From positions 1 to 64,000 of the forward strand of contig JAZQHC010000010.1 in the NCBI GenBank assembly GCA_045540335.1: a stretch of 64,000 nucleotides of DNA, given 5' to 3'. Below are positions 35,097-44,123 of the stretch, piece by piece. The notes beneath the pieces were generated by a model, which worked only from the letters and a program-made list of their open reading frames with translations, was not told the DNA's origin and did no database searches. Origin of the DNA: RGIG7213 sp045540335 (GTDB taxonomy: Bacteria > Bacillota > Clostridia > Oscillospirales > CAG-272). Within the stretch, counting starts at the first letter, position 1. Every line of letters starts with the position of its first letter. Both the position numbers and the translations under genes were made by a program.

Positions 35097-35321
35097 TCAG
35101 GAATTCTTTTCTATATATTCAACGATTGCCATAGGTGTTCTTATATCAATTATTTCTTCATCTGCAACGAAAATACCGTACATATCTTCGAGTGCCATTA
35201 CGATATCTACCACCGCCAAAGAATCAGCGCCGAGGTCGTCAACAATATCCGAATCGTCCATTATTTCTTGTATATCAACGCCAAGTTCATTTGCAATAAT
35301 CTCTTTTATATTTTCAAGCAT
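35097..35321 (-). CDS. acyl carrier protein
   Basis: A 74-residue ACP with the phosphopantetheine site DLGADSLAVVDIVMALED (Ser about residue 36). The strongly acidic composition and length fit type II ACPs. A good GGAGG site precedes the ATG. Because its partner is a flippase rather than fab genes, it may serve a dedicated acyl or aminoacyl transfer to a surface glycan. A phosphopantetheinyl transferase that could load it is encoded at 49466..50119. Confidence 0.92.
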   Translation of the reverse strand: MLENIKEIIANELGVDIQEIMDDSDIVDDLGADSLAVVDIVMALEDMYGIFVADEEIIDIRTPMAIVEYIEKNS

Positions 35322-35349
35322 TTTATTTCCTCCGAATTTGTTTCATATA

Positions 35350-35378
35350 ATGATACTACAAACGAAACGTATTTTCAA
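35350..35378 (-). promoter_or_regulatory. promoter for the acp-flippase operon
   Basis: On the minus strand TTGAAA (35378..35373), 17 bases, TATCAT (35355..35350), about 30 bases before the ACP start. Confidence 0.55.
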
Positions 35379-35383
35379 GTGTT

Positions 35384-35400
35384 TTGAAAAATATTTTCAA
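35384..35400. promoter_or_regulatory. TTGAAAA-ATA-TTTTCAA palindrome, candidate operator
   Basis: Perfect 7-bp arms around ATA lie in the divergent region between acp and the ferritin-like gene, just upstream of the acp -35 box; another TTTTCAA half-site is inside that box. Binding protein unknown. Confidence 0.35.
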
Positions 35401-35455
35401 TTTATTTCACAATAGAATTTTTTATGAATATACTGTTGAAAAGGAGGTATTAACC

Positions 35456-35962
35456 GTGCAAAATATTGATTGTATTTTAAATCTGCCGTATCCGCCGATA
35501 GAAGTTAACGACCGCAACAACGAGCTTGCCGCAAGGCTTTCGGTATTATATGCAGGGCGCGACAGCGAATTAACAGCCGTTTTACAATACGAATATCAGC
35601 ATATAATTTCAAGCGAAAAATACGCGTACATATCAGACGTATTGGATTGCATCGGCAAAACTGAAATGCGCCATTATGAAATGCTTGGAAAACTGATAGT
35701 TGCTTTGGGTGCAGACCCAAGGATAGCCGCACAAGACCGAGGCAGGTTTGTATATTGGAACGGCGCAAACGTTACGTATTCGCACAGAATAGACCGCATG
35801 ATAAAAGACAATATAGCAAACGAAAAAAGAGCTATTGCGGCGTATAACAATTTTTTAGCTATATCAAACGATCAAAAAATAAACGACGTTATCAAGCGTA
35901 TCATTTTAGATGAAGAGCATCACATAAAAATTCTGTCTATGCTGTTGGAGGATCTTCACTGA
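35456..35962 (+). CDS. ferritin-like diiron/dimanganese protein
   Basis: A 168-residue four-helix protein. Metal-ligand spacing fits the ferritin-like fold: ELTAVLQYEYQHI, KTEMRHYEMLGKL, NEKRAIAAYNNFL and DEEHHIKILSMLLED. This resembles the rubrerythrin/CotJC-like small ferritin domain proteins of Clostridia, probably concerned with oxygen or peroxide defence or metal storage. GTG 35456 is chosen because AAAGGAGG lies eight bases upstream; 24 upstream codons are in frame but unsupported. Its stop is one base from the end of the truncated sigG on the other strand. Confidence 0.78.
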   Translation: MQNIDCILNLPYPPIEVNDRNNELAARLSVLYAGRDSELTAVLQYEYQHIISSEKYAYISDVLDCIGKTEMRHYEMLGKLIVALGADPRIAAQDRGRFVYWNGANVTYSHRIDRMIKDNIANEKRAIAAYNNFLAISNDQKINDVIKRIILDEEHHIKILSMLLEDLH

Positions 35963-35963
35963 T

Positions 35964-36269
35964 TCACCTTGTTACGTTCATCGGCACGGCATACGTGGAA
36001 AATTTCACGCCTACTGACAGATCAAAATTGTCGATTGCTTTTATCAAGCCTATACACCCCACTTGAAATATATCATCAAGGTTTTCGCGCCTGCCTGTGA
36101 ATTTTTGAACTACGCTTAAAACAAGCTTAAGATTTCCGTTTATCAATTCTTCCCTTGCGAAGGGGTCGTCGTTTTGAATTTTCAAAAGCAATTCGGTTTT
36201 TTTGTCTTCTGTTATCGTTTTCAGTTTAGATGTGTTTACACCGCATATTTCGACTTTGTTTTTGTACAT
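35964..36269 (-). pseudogene. sigG: truncated sporulation sigma factor G (N-terminal third only)
   Basis: The 101-residue frame matches the start of SigG: KVEICGVNTSKL, GNLKLVLSVVQKF, LDDIFQVGCIGLIKAIDNFD and VKFSTYAVPM. In the family IxGEIRRYLRD should follow, but here NVTR and a stop appear, and the ferritin-like gene begins one base later on the other strand. Region 2.1-2.2 (core-polymerase contact) is kept; most of 2.4 and all of regions 3-4 (about 155 residues) are lost. It is a remnant or a very unusual short sigma fragment. Its own ribosome site is poor (AAGGA about 12 bases away). Confidence 0.85.
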
Positions 36270-36333
36270 AACGCATTTTTTCCTTTATTTTGAGAATTTT
36301 CTTTATTATTTGCCGTCTTTAGAAAATTTAAGC

Positions 36334-36374
36334 AAAAAAACGCGTACAATCTGTTTTTTTACAGATTATACGCG
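36334..36374 (-). terminator. terminator of the radical-SAM operon
   Basis: On the minus strand CGCGTATAATCTGT pairs with ACAGATTGTACGCG (one mismatch) and is followed by seven T residues, six bases beyond the radical SAM stop codon. Confidence 0.88.
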
Positions 36375-36379
36375 ATTTT

Positions 36380-37453
36380 TTATTTACCCTCTAATTTTCT
36401 GAATTCCTCAATATATGCATCCGTCATACGGCAGAAGTATTCGGCAACACCGTCGAATCTGCCTGATTCCGCATAATTAACCGCCGCACACGTATTGCAC
36501 AAACCGTTTTTCTTGCAATCCTTACACTCTTTCGGGTAGGTTACAAGGTTCGTTTCTTGTACAAGTTTGTTCCACGTTTCGCTGAATTTTCCAATTTCAT
36601 AATCAACGACTTGTTCAAACATGCAGCAAGCGCACATTTGTTTTTTCCACGTTATCCAATAGCTGCTTCTGCCTGCCATACAAGTAGTACCGCTTGGACA
36701 ATCTGAAAGACTTCGCTTTATGCTTTCGCCATTTTCGATTATTTGCATATTTTTCTCGCGCAGCCTTTTGTTATTATAATCAAGCCTTGCGCGTAAAATT
36801 CCGCATTCTTCAGCAGTTAACCTAACGGAATCATATTGCGAGCATCCGCTTCTTACAGGCGGAAACATATACGTTGCGATATTAAGCGGCAAACCGTTTG
36901 TTTCGGCAAAACGAATGATATTATCAAGCGAATTTACGTTAAGCTTTGTAACCGAGCAATTCAACGAAACCCTGATATTATTTGCCTTTAATTTCAAAAC
37001 GTTTTCAAGCACTTTATCATATACGGCAGGATTTCCGCACAATTCGCCGTATTTTTCTGCAGAATCGCCGTAGATGGTAATATTTATTCTTTCGGGCGGC
37101 ATTGAAACAAGCATTTTAATATGCTCGTCGTTTATCATGCTTCCGTTAGAATTTATTGAAAGAACTATTCCCTTTTCGTACGCATGCCTATACAGCCGTT
37201 CAAAATCTTTCAAAAGAAATACTTCGCCGCCTGTTAAAAGCAAATATAAAAGGCCGTTATCATACGCTTCGTCGCATATGCGTATCCAATCGTCTATGGA
37301 TATTTCGCCGCCGTGTGCTGCAACCTCTTCGGCAGACATTCGCACATAGCACATTTTGCAATTTAAGTTACATCTGGGCGTTAACTCAAAAACCCCGCTG
37401 ACCGGGGTTTTGAGTTTCGCCGCTTTGGACAAAATTTGCTGTTTTATAGGCAT
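36380..37453 (-). CDS. radical SAM/SPASM peptide-modifying enzyme
   Basis: A 357-residue radical SAM protein. The [4Fe-4S]-SAM cluster motif is CNLNCKMC (Cys 28, 32, 35), followed by the LLLTGGEVFL glycine motif. The C-terminal third is Cys-rich (CxxxxxxC, MCACCMF, CKDCKKNGLCNTC and a final C around 341), the pattern of a SPASM domain holding auxiliary clusters. SPASM enzymes modify ribosomal peptides (thioether, C-C or epimer chemistry) or activate sulfatases. The ATG is one base after the stop of the 73-residue Cys-containing peptide, and a PqqD-like protein is in the same operon, so peptide maturation is the best reading. Confidence 0.87.
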   Translation of the reverse strand: MPIKQQILSKAAKLKTPVSGVFELTPRCNLNCKMCYVRMSAEEVAAHGGEISIDDWIRICDEAYDNGLLYLLLTGGEVFLLKDFERLYRHAYEKGIVLSINSNGSMINDEHIKMLVSMPPERINITIYGDSAEKYGELCGNPAVYDKVLENVLKLKANNIRVSLNCSVTKLNVNSLDNIIRFAETNGLPLNIATYMFPPVRSGCSQYDSVRLTAEECGILRARLDYNNKRLREKNMQIIENGESIKRSLSDCPSGTTCMAGRSSYWITWKKQMCACCMFEQVVDYEIGKFSETWNKLVQETNLVTYPKECKDCKKNGLCNTCAAVNYAESGRFDGVAEYFCRMTDAYIEEFRKLEGK

Positions 37454-37454
37454 A

Positions 37455-37676
37455 TCAATATGAACCGTATATTGCGTCTATGGTGTGGTAGCAGGGTGTT
37501 TCCATGCCTTCCATTTCATAAACCTTTTCAACACAGTCTGTATCGTGTTGACCAAAATAACCGAAGTGATACATATCATCAATAAGGGGATCTTGGCAAG
37601 AGGTTGAAACGGATTTATTCAGTTGAAACCTTTCCACGTTCAAAAAAGGAGTGTTGTATTTTCTTTTATTCGTCAT
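37455..37676 (-). CDS. candidate RiPP precursor peptide (73 aa, three Cys)
   Basis: A short peptide beginning MTNKRKYNTPFLNVERF. The charged N-terminal part (1-22) looks like a leader with a YxxPxLxxxxF pattern; the rest (about 23-73) is rich in Tyr, His, Asp and Gly with Cys at 27, 48 and 62, ending in IYGSY. No family known to me. It has the best ribosome site in the region (AAAGGAGGT, eight bases before ATG 37676; an ATG six bases earlier is too close). It sits between the giant secreted protein (14-base gap) and the radical SAM gene (one-base gap). Substrate status is inferred from position and composition. Confidence 0.65.
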   Translation of the reverse strand: MTNKRKYNTPFLNVERFQLNKSVSTSCQDPLIDDMYHFGYFGQHDTDCVEKVYEMEGMETPCYHTIDAIYGSY

Positions 37677-37690
37677 TTTCATTACCTCCT

Positions 37691-40600
37691 TTAGTTTACT
37701 TTGATTGCCGCAACGCGCATTTCTTCGGAAAGCCTGTTTGTGCTATCCTGAACTGCAACTGCGTAATCGTATATGCCTGCTGTTTCGGGAGCGTCAATAG
37801 ATATTGTGAACATCTTGTATTCACCAAATGTCTTAACGCTTACGATCGTATTTTCAATATATTCGCCGTTCATATCCTTAACGAGGACATTTTCTGCCGT
37901 TTTGGAAGCTACTATATTGAATCTGATCTTTCCGCCTGCCGTTGCAGAGGAAGAAGCCGTTACAGTTTTAACGAACAGATCTACGTTGTATGCCGCAGCA
38001 TAACCGGAAAGATCGTACGTATTTTCTGCAATAGCTGTACCGATATCGGACAAAGCAGAGTTTGTTTTATCTGAGCTTGTCGTATTAACTACAAGAGCAT
38101 CTTGAACGTTGCTGTACAATTCATAGCCCTTGAGCTTCAGCGTTGTAATGCTGATAGTACCGTCGGGATAATCCTTGAAGTTCTTTTCATCTACTGTTGT
38201 TCCCACAGTTACGATATAATATGTTTCACCGCCGATAGTTGTTGTCGGGCAATCTGAAACGTTAACGTTGTAATACATTGCCGTATAGCTGTTTACAATA
38301 GCGTTTGCAGTATTCAAAGTATCCGATGCGGAGTTAACAACGTAAGAGAACAACGTGCCTTTCGCGCCAAGCTGTTTAGCTTCGATCTGGAATGTTCTGT
38401 TAGCGTCGTTGCCTGTTTCTTTAAGCAAGAATGTGATAGCGCTGCCCTTTTCAAGATAGATTTCGTTATTCGGACCTACCTTTTCATAAGAAAGGTGAGA
38501 ATTTGCCTTGGATATCGTTGTGGGGAACAAAGCGTTAGGACCGCCGCCAACGTATTCAACCAAGGTAGAACCTGTGCCGAACGTTGTTGTAACAGCACCT
38601 GCATTGTCTGTCGTTACAGTTGTTATAACTGCTTTATCATTCAAAACAATGTCGCGGATATCTTCAAAAGATGCGCCGTTTTCGTTTGTAATGTAGTTAT
38701 TCTGTCTTAACGCTGCATTAGCATCGCCTGCGATAGGATCGAATATTCTTACACCGTCAAGGAAGAAGTTTTTAGCAGTAGAAGCCTCGGAAGTTGCAGG
38801 AATAGCATATACATACACTTTGTATGTACCGTATGTATTCGTCTTCCAGTCAAGTATCGGGATCTGCTGCAATTCACCGTTCGTATATTTTGTAAATACG
38901 TACTTTCCGTCTATCAATTCGTTATTTGTGTTGTAAACTTCAAATACGATCGTAGCAGAATACAAGTTGGTGAAGCTTATCAATTCAAAACCTGTACCCT
39001 TGAAGGTAAAGTTGATACCGAGATTTTTCTTATCACCTGATTTTTCGAAAGCGTTCGCATAATCACTTCCGCCGTTTTTATATGCAACATCTAATTTAAG
39101 ATAAGAATCATTACTGAAATTATACGTGTTACCTAAACCGTCAAATCCGCCCGTACCGGGAACGATATACTGTTTTTCAAACCAGGATATCCAGAATTGT
39201 GAAGGTGTAGCGTTATCGCCCTTAAGGGAAACGTTGCCGTTGTAAGCAGAATCGTAACCGTAGTGGAGGTTTTGGTCTGCCGATTGGTTAAGGTTAAGAC
39301 CGCCGTTGCTTGCAGTGTAATATGAACCTGTAGGAACGTTGATAGAACCGATAGATTCTTCGTAATACATTACAGATGCGGGCAAGAAGGATATCTTCTT
39401 CCACATTTCGATACCCTTTGTAATCGTGTAGTCGCTTGTTTTTTCAGAAACGCCTACTTTTACATACATATCATCTTCGCCTTCAATAAATTTGTTGGGC
39501 GTATATGTAAGTACGTTATCCTGTGAAAGAACCATTTTGCCGTATGCACCGTTTTGTGCATCAGCAGAAATCTTTCCGTTTGCATCGCATACGCCGTTAA
39601 CGCTGCATGCGGTTGACGCGGGGTTATTGGAAAGCGAAAGAACGTCGCCCTTGATATTAAGGTACTGGCCTACCTTGCCTGTAGAATCAGCGGTTGTTGC
39701 AAGCTTAACGGGCAAGCCGTAGTCAAGTACAAACGCCGTGTCTTGTACGTCGTAAGCACAAACCATAACGCTGTATTTGTACGATGCTTTTTCAGGTTCT
39801 GTTGCGCCTGATTTCGTTATTGAAGTAGTAATCGTATAATCAAACGTATAAATACCTGTTTTGGGAACTGTTACCGTAATCGTCTGCGATGTGATATTTG
39901 CGTCTGTATAGGAAACACTTAACAAAGTATTGTCAAATTCAACAGCCGTTACAGACGCGGCATACGCTACTCCATCAACAGTACCATTTTCGAATTTATC
40001 GTAGGAGTTTTCACCGATCTTTTCATATGCATTAGCGTATTTGAAAAGCTCGTAAACGTTAAACGTACGTGCGTTATCAGCCCAAACGTAAATTTTATCG
40101 TTTGATACGATAACAACAAAATCATCGTCTTTAACAAGGCTTTCAGCAAATCCCATAATATCAATAGAATCTGTGTTGACAACGACGATATTCTGGAACG
40201 AGCCTGCGCCGATATTATCCTCTGTTAATTTATACTTAAGACCGTGTATCTTAATAGATTCCCGATATCTCAAGCCTCTTACTTTACTGTAGTCGGACGT
40301 TGTTGCCATAGAGCTGTTTTCAAGCAAAACGTCGCCCTGAAGGATCTGCTTCAATTCTGCTTCGCCTATATCGCTTGCAGTATAAAGCTTCTGCGAAAGT
40401 ACAGTACTTTCTTCATCTGCAAAGTAATTAACTTCAACTACGATGTCGTCAAAATTTGTATGTTGGTTGAAGGTGATCTTGTCTTTTGCAAAGTAAACGC
40501 CTATATCTTCATCGTTGAATACGATATTAACGAGGCGTTCATCATTATCCGCCTTATTTTCAAGTGCGAGATCGTACACAACGTACTGTTCAGGATTGAT

Positions 40601-43600
40601 CTTAGCACCTTCTTCAAGCTTTTCGCCGTTTTGTGAAGCGGTTTTTTCTACGCCGATATTCGGGTTTTCAATCGGGATATTCGTGTATATAGCGAAGTTT
40701 GCACCAAAGCCGTGACGTTCTGCCTGGAAGAATGCAAATTCGTATTCTTTACCGATTATCATTTTATCGTCTTCGGGCAAGGTTGCGTTATATTTATCAA
40801 TATCAATTTTAAGGTCGGCACGTTCATGTGCACCGCCCATGTCAAGAACCAACTTTTTGTTGATAAACAAGTAAACGTCGTCGTCGCCGCTGAACGTAAA
40901 GTACAAGCCTTCTTTATACGTAAACGTACCTTTACCTTCTACCGTATAGCCGTAGTTCTGCGGACCGTACATCGTGCCGTTGATAAGCGCACTTGATGCA
41001 TCGTTAGTTGCGTTATAATCTTTATCCCAAAGGGAAGATGTTGTGGTTTTATCGCTTCTGCGGTAATAAGCGTTCAACGGAGAGAGAATATTACCTAAAG
41101 TAAGGTAATACGAGGATGCAGTAGGACCGAAGCCGCCCAAGTCTTCAGTTAAGAAGCGGATCTCGGTATAAGGTGTTTTTCCTTCTGCAACCATCCAGGG
41201 CTCGATATCCCATTGCGTATTGTAAATAAGACCTCTGTCTTTATCATATACCGTGTGTGCAAAGGAGGAGCCGAATACGTAAGTTTCGCTGTCGCCAACG
41301 GATTCATCCGTATTTTTTATAAGTGCAATGTTTGAATATTCGTGTGTGTCGAAGCCGTATCCGTCACTCCAAATGTTATTCAACAGATAATACGCAGCAT
41401 CCATACAGTCGTTTATATCTGCTAATTTCGCGGGGGGAGAATTTTTTGTTGTGTTATAATCACCCAGGTCGTAGTAATGTGTTTTAGCCGTTGTACCGTT
41501 CAAATGAATGTTGTGGCGCAACACGTCTGCTATATCAAACAAATTGTCGCTATTAACTATATCACCGAAATGTGCGGCAATATCACCATCACTCATACCT
41601 GTCATCTGCTTCAATGTTTCGATATCATACGGTGTGCCGCCGATTGAAACATAGTTACGCGAGCCGTCTGCATTTTCGAAAGGAACGGTAAGTGCAAGTG
41701 AAAGCGCACGTGCAATAGTTTCTACAACATATTGCTTGTAAACGGGCTTGCCGTTAGGGCCAATTTCTGACTCGATCAAGCCTTGGCGCCAATAGCCGGC
41801 CTCCCATTGCTCATAATCTTTTAAACTTGTTGTATAATTTGTATAATCAATAAAATTAGTACCGGCCCAAGAAAGCACTCCGGAGCCTTGTGCATATCCC
41901 GGTAATTTGGACTGAATATCTTTTGCTACACCTTCAAAGGCGTAGTTGAAGATGAAATCGCCTTTACCGCCGCCGCTGCCAGACAAGTCGGGGGTCATCA
42001 AAAGCATTGAGAAGAAGGAGTTTGTGTTTGCTTCCTTATAATCCTCTGAATAGTTATCGTCATAATATTCAGCAGCAAGAACATTGTCGAAGAAACGAAC
42101 GCAGTCAACGGATATTGATGCACCTGCTACGGGAAGTATTATTATGATCTGTGACAAATATACGGATTCGTTTTTATTTGCTGCATAAGAATCGAAAACC
42201 GTACCCAGATCGATCGCGGCGGTATGCCACTTTGCATCATCATCTACCGTGAAGGACTTAACGCTTTCATTGGTTTTGCCACCTGTTACGGACCTAACAA
42301 CAAGCTTTGCTTGTTTTCCTGCAAAATCCTCTGCACGGTAACGCAACTGTACATAACGCAGATTTTTGCCGCTGCCCACATCAAGAGAAGCATAGTCGGC
42401 AATATCAAGCATGATATGTGCTTCGCCGCCTTCTTTGGAAGCGGTATAATTTACATAGTAGCCGTCTTTGCTTACGGGGGTTGTAGCCAAAGGCTTTTGA
42501 ACGTTTGAATAAGAAAGCGCACTATCGTAGTAAGGTGTTGCTACGGTAGTCATCGTATTTGTTGAGTCTGTTTCGAAATATACGTTACCGGAGTGAAGCT
42601 GGTTAATTGTAAAACTGCTTCCCATCTGGGCGTCAGTCAAAACATATACTTCCGCAAGATCAACCGTTCCGCTGCCGATAAACTTCAGCGTAAAGTTGTT
42701 TGCGGTATGTGGTGTATCGGATTTTATAATTCCCCATCTCCACATGCCGTCGCCTATAAGTGAAACTTTAGCGTCATGTCCTGCTGCAGAGTGCCAACGT
42801 GCAGTTATACCGCTGCCTGTCGTTCTGTAACGGAAAACAAGACGATTGGCATTTTCTTCACCCGCCGGAGAGAATGACCAGTTAAATATACCTGCACCTG
42901 TTCCGGAGGCATCTATGGGAATATAAAGCCTTTTGAACGTATCGTCATATTCATATGCTTCTATAAAAAAGTCAGTTGATTTTGCCACGGATTCGCCAAA
43001 TGCATATCCACCCGGACGGTTAAGCATAAACATACCTGCAATAGTAATGGATGAATTTGCGCCGTTGGCATAGTCAAACCTTACGCCGTTAACGGGTTTG
43101 TTAACGACATCCTTATGTTTGCAGATAGGATAATAAGCAATTTTCCATTCGCCGGATACAATAGAACTACCTTCTTGATTCTTTACGTAGTTGCCGTCGG
43201 CATCCGCACCTTCAAATATGGTAAACGCCTGGCCTTGGCCTTCGCAGTTGGAATCTTTATAAACAACTGCAAGATATGCGTATGCGTGCGTACCCAAGAA
43301 CGAAAGCCTTACCGAAGGGTCATTACCGGTTGAGGTAAGTGTAACCGAACCGTCGCCATTGTATGTAATGGCTGTATTTTTTGCACGCACACTAAGGTCG
43401 CCGTAGTAACGGTTAGCAACTGCAGACCTGATACCCTGTTCTTCAAATTGGGCACCGTTATCAAGAGTAACGTGGTTATTCCTGTTTTCGTTCCAAATAC
43501 TCCATAAGTTAGAGTTAAACGAGCTAGAGCTGTTATATTCGAACAGCATACCGTCGTTATAAAAATCGCGGATAGTAACGGGAAGATAAATAGCGCCTTT

Positions 43601-43723
43601 TAAAACGGGGTCTAACTCTGACTGCGGCTCCGGAATTACAGCTTCATCTGCAAAAGCAGTGAAAGGCAACATGGAAATAACCATTATCGAAGCCAGAAAG
43701 AATGATAGAATTCTCTTTTTCAC
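37691..43723 (-). CDS. giant secreted fibro-slime domain protein (~2010 aa)
   Basis: A Sec signal peptide (KKRILSFFLASIMVISMLPF, cleavage near AFADE) is followed by a long extracellular protein of beta-rich, carbohydrate-binding-like modules. A fibro-slime/PA14-like unit is recognisable at about residues 930-1015 (YFTFSGDDDVYLFINKKLVL, then MGGAHE and FFQAERHGFGANF). Several jelly-roll-like stretches precede it (to about 560); Ig-like segments follow (about 1030-1480). No LPxTG, SLH or C-terminal anchor is seen. GTG 43723 is preferred for its TTTGGAGG site six bases upstream. It lies between the PqqD-like gene and the small peptide in one operon, so it may bind, display or release the modified product. 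Confidence 0.8.
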   Translation of the reverse strand: MKKRILSFFLASIMVISMLPFTAFADEAVIPEPQSELDPVLKGAIYLPVTIRDFYNDGMLFEYNSSSSFNSNLWSIWNENRNNHVTLDNGAQFEEQGIRSAVANRYYGDLSVRAKNTAITYNGDGSVTLTSTGNDPSVRLSFLGTHAYAYLAVVYKDSNCEGQGQAFTIFEGADADGNYVKNQEGSSIVSGEWKIAYYPICKHKDVVNKPVNGVRFDYANGANSSITIAGMFMLNRPGGYAFGESVAKSTDFFIEAYEYDDTFKRLYIPIDASGTGAGIFNWSFSPAGEENANRLVFRYRTTGSGITARWHSAAGHDAKVSLIGDGMWRWGIIKSDTPHTANNFTLKFIGSGTVDLAEVYVLTDAQMGSSFTINQLHSGNVYFETDSTNTMTTVATPYYDSALSYSNVQKPLATTPVSKDGYYVNYTASKEGGEAHIMLDIADYASLDVGSGKNLRYVQLRYRAEDFAGKQAKLVVRSVTGGKTNESVKSFTVDDDAKWHTAAIDLGTVFDSYAANKNESVYLSQIIIILPVAGASISVDCVRFFDNVLAAEYYDDNYSEDYKEANTNSFFSMLLMTPDLSGSGGGKGDFIFNYAFEGVAKDIQSKLPGYAQGSGVLSWAGTNFIDYTNYTTSLKDYEQWEAGYWRQGLIESEIGPNGKPVYKQYVVETIARALSLALTVPFENADGSRNYVSIGGTPYDIETLKQMTGMSDGDIAAHFGDIVNSDNLFDIADVLRHNIHLNGTTAKTHYYDLGDYNTTKNSPPAKLADINDCMDAAYYLLNNIWSDGYGFDTHEYSNIALIKNTDESVGDSETYVFGSSFAHTVYDKDRGLIYNTQWDIEPWMVAEGKTPYTEIRFLTEDLGGFGPTASSYYLTLGNILSPLNAYYRRSDKTTTSSLWDKDYNATNDASSALINGTMYGPQNYGYTVEGKGTFTYKEGLYFTFSGDDDVYLFINKKLVLDMGGAHERADLKIDIDKYNATLPEDDKMIIGKEYEFAFFQAERHGFGANFAIYTNIPIENPNIGVEKTASQNGEKLEEGAKINPEQYVVYDLALENKADNDERLVNIVFNDEDIGVYFAKDKITFNQHTNFDDIVVEVNYFADEESTVLSQKLYTASDIGEAELKQILQGDVLLENSSMATTSDYSKVRGLRYRESIKIHGLKYKLTEDNIGAGSFQNIVVVNTDSIDIMGFAESLVKDDDFVVIVSNDKIYVWADNARTFNVYELFKYANAYEKIGENSYDKFENGTVDGVAYAASVTAVEFDNTLLSVSYTDANITSQTITVTVPKTGIYTFDYTITTSITKSGATEPEKASYKYSVMVCAYDVQDTAFVLDYGLPVKLATTADSTGKVGQYLNIKGDVLSLSNNPASTACSVNGVCDANGKISADAQNGAYGKMVLSQDNVLTYTPNKFIEGEDDMYVKVGVSEKTSDYTITKGIEMWKKISFLPASVMYYEESIGSINVPTGSYYTASNGGLNLNQSADQNLHYGYDSAYNGNVSLKGDNATPSQFWISWFEKQYIVPGTGGFDGLGNTYNFSNDSYLKLDVAYKNGGSDYANAFEKSGDKKNLGINFTFKGTGFELISFTNLYSATIVFEVYNTNNELIDGKYVFTKYTNGELQQIPILDWKTNTYGTYKVYVYAIPATSEASTAKNFFLDGVRIFDPIAGDANAALRQNNYITNENGASFEDIRDIVLNDKAVITTVTTDNAGAVTTTFGTGSTLVEYVGGGPNALFPTTISKANSHLSYEKVGPNNEIYLEKGSAITFLLKETGNDANRTFQIEAKQLGAKGTLFSYVVNSASDTLNTANAIVNSYTAMYYNVNVSDCPTTTIGGETYYIVTVGTTVDEKNFKDYPDGTISITTLKLKGYELYSNVQDALVVNTTSSDKTNSALSDIGTAIAENTYDLSGYAAAYNVDLFVKTVTASSSATAGGKIRFNIVASKTAENVLVKDMNGEYIENTIVSVKTFGEYKMFTISIDAPETAGIYDYAVAVQDSTNRLSEEMRVAAIKVN

Positions 43724-43821
43724 TTTTTTCCTCCAAAAAAAATTTACTTGCATTGATGTTTGCGTTGAATTTTGTTTTTGCGCAGCATTTCTGTCATTTT
43801 ACATAAAAATGATCCTCCATC

Positions 43822-44088
43822 TCAAATGTCGATAAGGCAATTTTCTTTCAAGATGTCTAAAAACGTATTTACATCTTGTTGGGCTGTAGGTAGATCAACC
43901 TCAAACTCGTCAACGACCTTCCTCGTCAAATCGGAAACAGATATTTCCTCTTCCAGATTGGAAAGGATAAATGCGCCGACTTCATTCGTAGTCAAAACAC
44001 CTTCAAAGCCTGCCTGCCCTGACTTAACGGGAACTGCCACGTATTCACCCGCGATAGACCTGACAATGAGTTTTTGCAACAGCTTCAA
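43822..44088 (-). CDS. PqqD-like RiPP recognition element protein
   Basis: An 88-residue protein with the PqqD winged-helix pattern: an N-terminal beta hairpin (SIAGEYVAVPV), LTTNEVGAFILSNLEEEIS and a C-terminal VVDEFEVDLPTAQQDVNTFL helix pair ending FLDILKENCLIDI. PqqD proteins bind the leader of a precursor peptide and present it to a radical SAM enzyme. The start is TTG with GGGGGT six bases upstream. It is the first gene of the operon, behind a near-consensus promoter at 44124..44152, and is separated from the giant gene by 98 bases. Confidence 0.82.
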   Translation of the reverse strand: MKLLQKLIVRSIAGEYVAVPVKSGQAGFEGVLTTNEVGAFILSNLEEEISVSDLTRKVVDEFEVDLPTAQQDVNTFLDILKENCLIDI

Positions 44089-44123
44089 CGAAGCACCCCC
44101 TTTAAAAAATATCGCACGCAGAA

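Noticed and set aside
35964..36269. Frameshift in sigG as the cause of truncation
   Set aside because: No sigG-like residues are found in any frame downstream; the next sequence belongs to the ferritin-like gene, so the rest is missing rather than shifted.
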